Shown here one piece after another: positions 21,189 to 21,402 of a DNA stretch of 21,402 bases (position 1 is the first letter of the stretch; each line of letters starts with the position of its first letter). The notes beneath the pieces are model-generated. The model worked only from the letters and a program-made list of their open reading frames with translations. It searched no databases and was not told the origin of the DNA. The position numbers and the translations under genes are program-made. Source of the DNA: a virus; the IMG/VR virus record IMGVR_UViG_3300046501_000195, positions 1-21,402 of that record. One strand, given 5' to 3'.

Positions 21189-21402
21189 TTAGTGGGTGGC
21201 GGGGAGATGGGCCGACTGCATGTCGGCGATCATCTTGGTGCGCGCATCGGTGACCACCTGATCCGCGTTCGGCTGCGTCTTCGCGTCCTTCAGTGCCTTG
21301 GTCACCGGGTCAACCTTGGCGTCAGCCACGGCGATGTCGAAGCGGGCGCGGACGTAGGCGTCGGACTGCGGCTTGCCGGCGCTGTCGAGCATGGCGGCGT
21401 CG
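21189..21402 (-). CDS. Scaffold/prohead protease-type protein, C-terminal end (partial)
   Basis: The window cuts this gene, and only about 70 C-terminal residues are visible. The frame is open to the edge; ATG 21392 is an internal Met, not the true start. The tail (SDAYVRARFDIAVADAK...DPVTKALKDAK) resembles the C-terminus of DUF2213 phage proteins, which combine a protease-like domain with a scaffold and lie just upstream of decoration and capsid genes. The catalytic part is outside, so the assignment leans on position and on this short similarity. Confidence 0.7.
   Translation of the reverse strand, partial: DAAMLDSAGKPQSDAYVRARFDIAVADAKVDPVTKALKDAKTQPNADQVVTDARTKMIADMQSAHLPATH

Noticed and set aside
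1-21402. CRISPR arrays, insertion sequences, or tRNA genes other than tmRNA
   Set aside because: No spaced short-repeat array, transposase frame with inverted ends or further tRNA-like cloverleaf was noticed on either strand.

Overview
The window is the left end of an integrated, lambda-like tailed prophage (siphophage architecture) in a high-GC gammaproteobacterium, most likely of the Xanthomonas/Stenotrophomonas/Lysobacter group. That host assignment is an inference from tmRNA sequence style, GC content and protein style, and was not tested by a search. The first 124 bases are the 3' part of ssrA (tmRNA), ending in the conserved T-arm and CCA. The phage sits at this end of ssrA: a terminator follows, then a P4-type tyrosine integrase gene (300-1496, + strand).

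Between the integrase and the tail genes (1.5-3.9 kb) is an accessory ('moron') region. It holds a three-gene minus-strand operon: a long-form SRAP/HMCES-type abasic-site protein, a 114-residue protein ending in a textbook beta-sliding-clamp motif (QLPLF), and a protein of unknown function. Two tiny convergent ORFs and what looks like a decayed coding remnant follow.

From 3.9 kb to the right edge the minus strand carries a head-neck-tail morphogenesis operon, transcribed right to left. Many neighbours overlap by 1-4 nt or more. In transcription order it encodes: scaffold/protease C-terminus (cut by the window edge), decoration protein, major capsid protein, FI-like HeH protein, small neck ORF, DnaT-like adaptor, head closure protein, SPP1 gp7/Mu F-like protein, HK97 gp10/Z-like protein, U-like tail terminator, tail tube protein, tail assembly chaperones G and T, tape measure, M-like, L-position (DUF1833) and K-like (NlpC/P60) proteins, an I::J fusion tail-tip protein, and a tail fibre. 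The order from tail tube to J matches lambda V-G-T-H-M-L-K-I-J.

The main points of interest are: a C-terminal Hint (hedgehog/intein-type) domain on the 1497-residue tail-tip protein; the fusion of the lambda I-type beta-grasp domain to J; a probable +1 (or -2) translational frameshift joining the tail chaperones at a TTT_C site; a frameshifted tail fibre whose distal part looks like a beta-propeller followed by a lectin-like jelly roll; the SRAP/clamp-motif operon; and an interleaved pair of inverted repeats (potential pseudoknot) between the tail tube and chaperone genes. No lysis, repressor, replication, portal or terminase genes are in the window; they would lie beyond the right edge.
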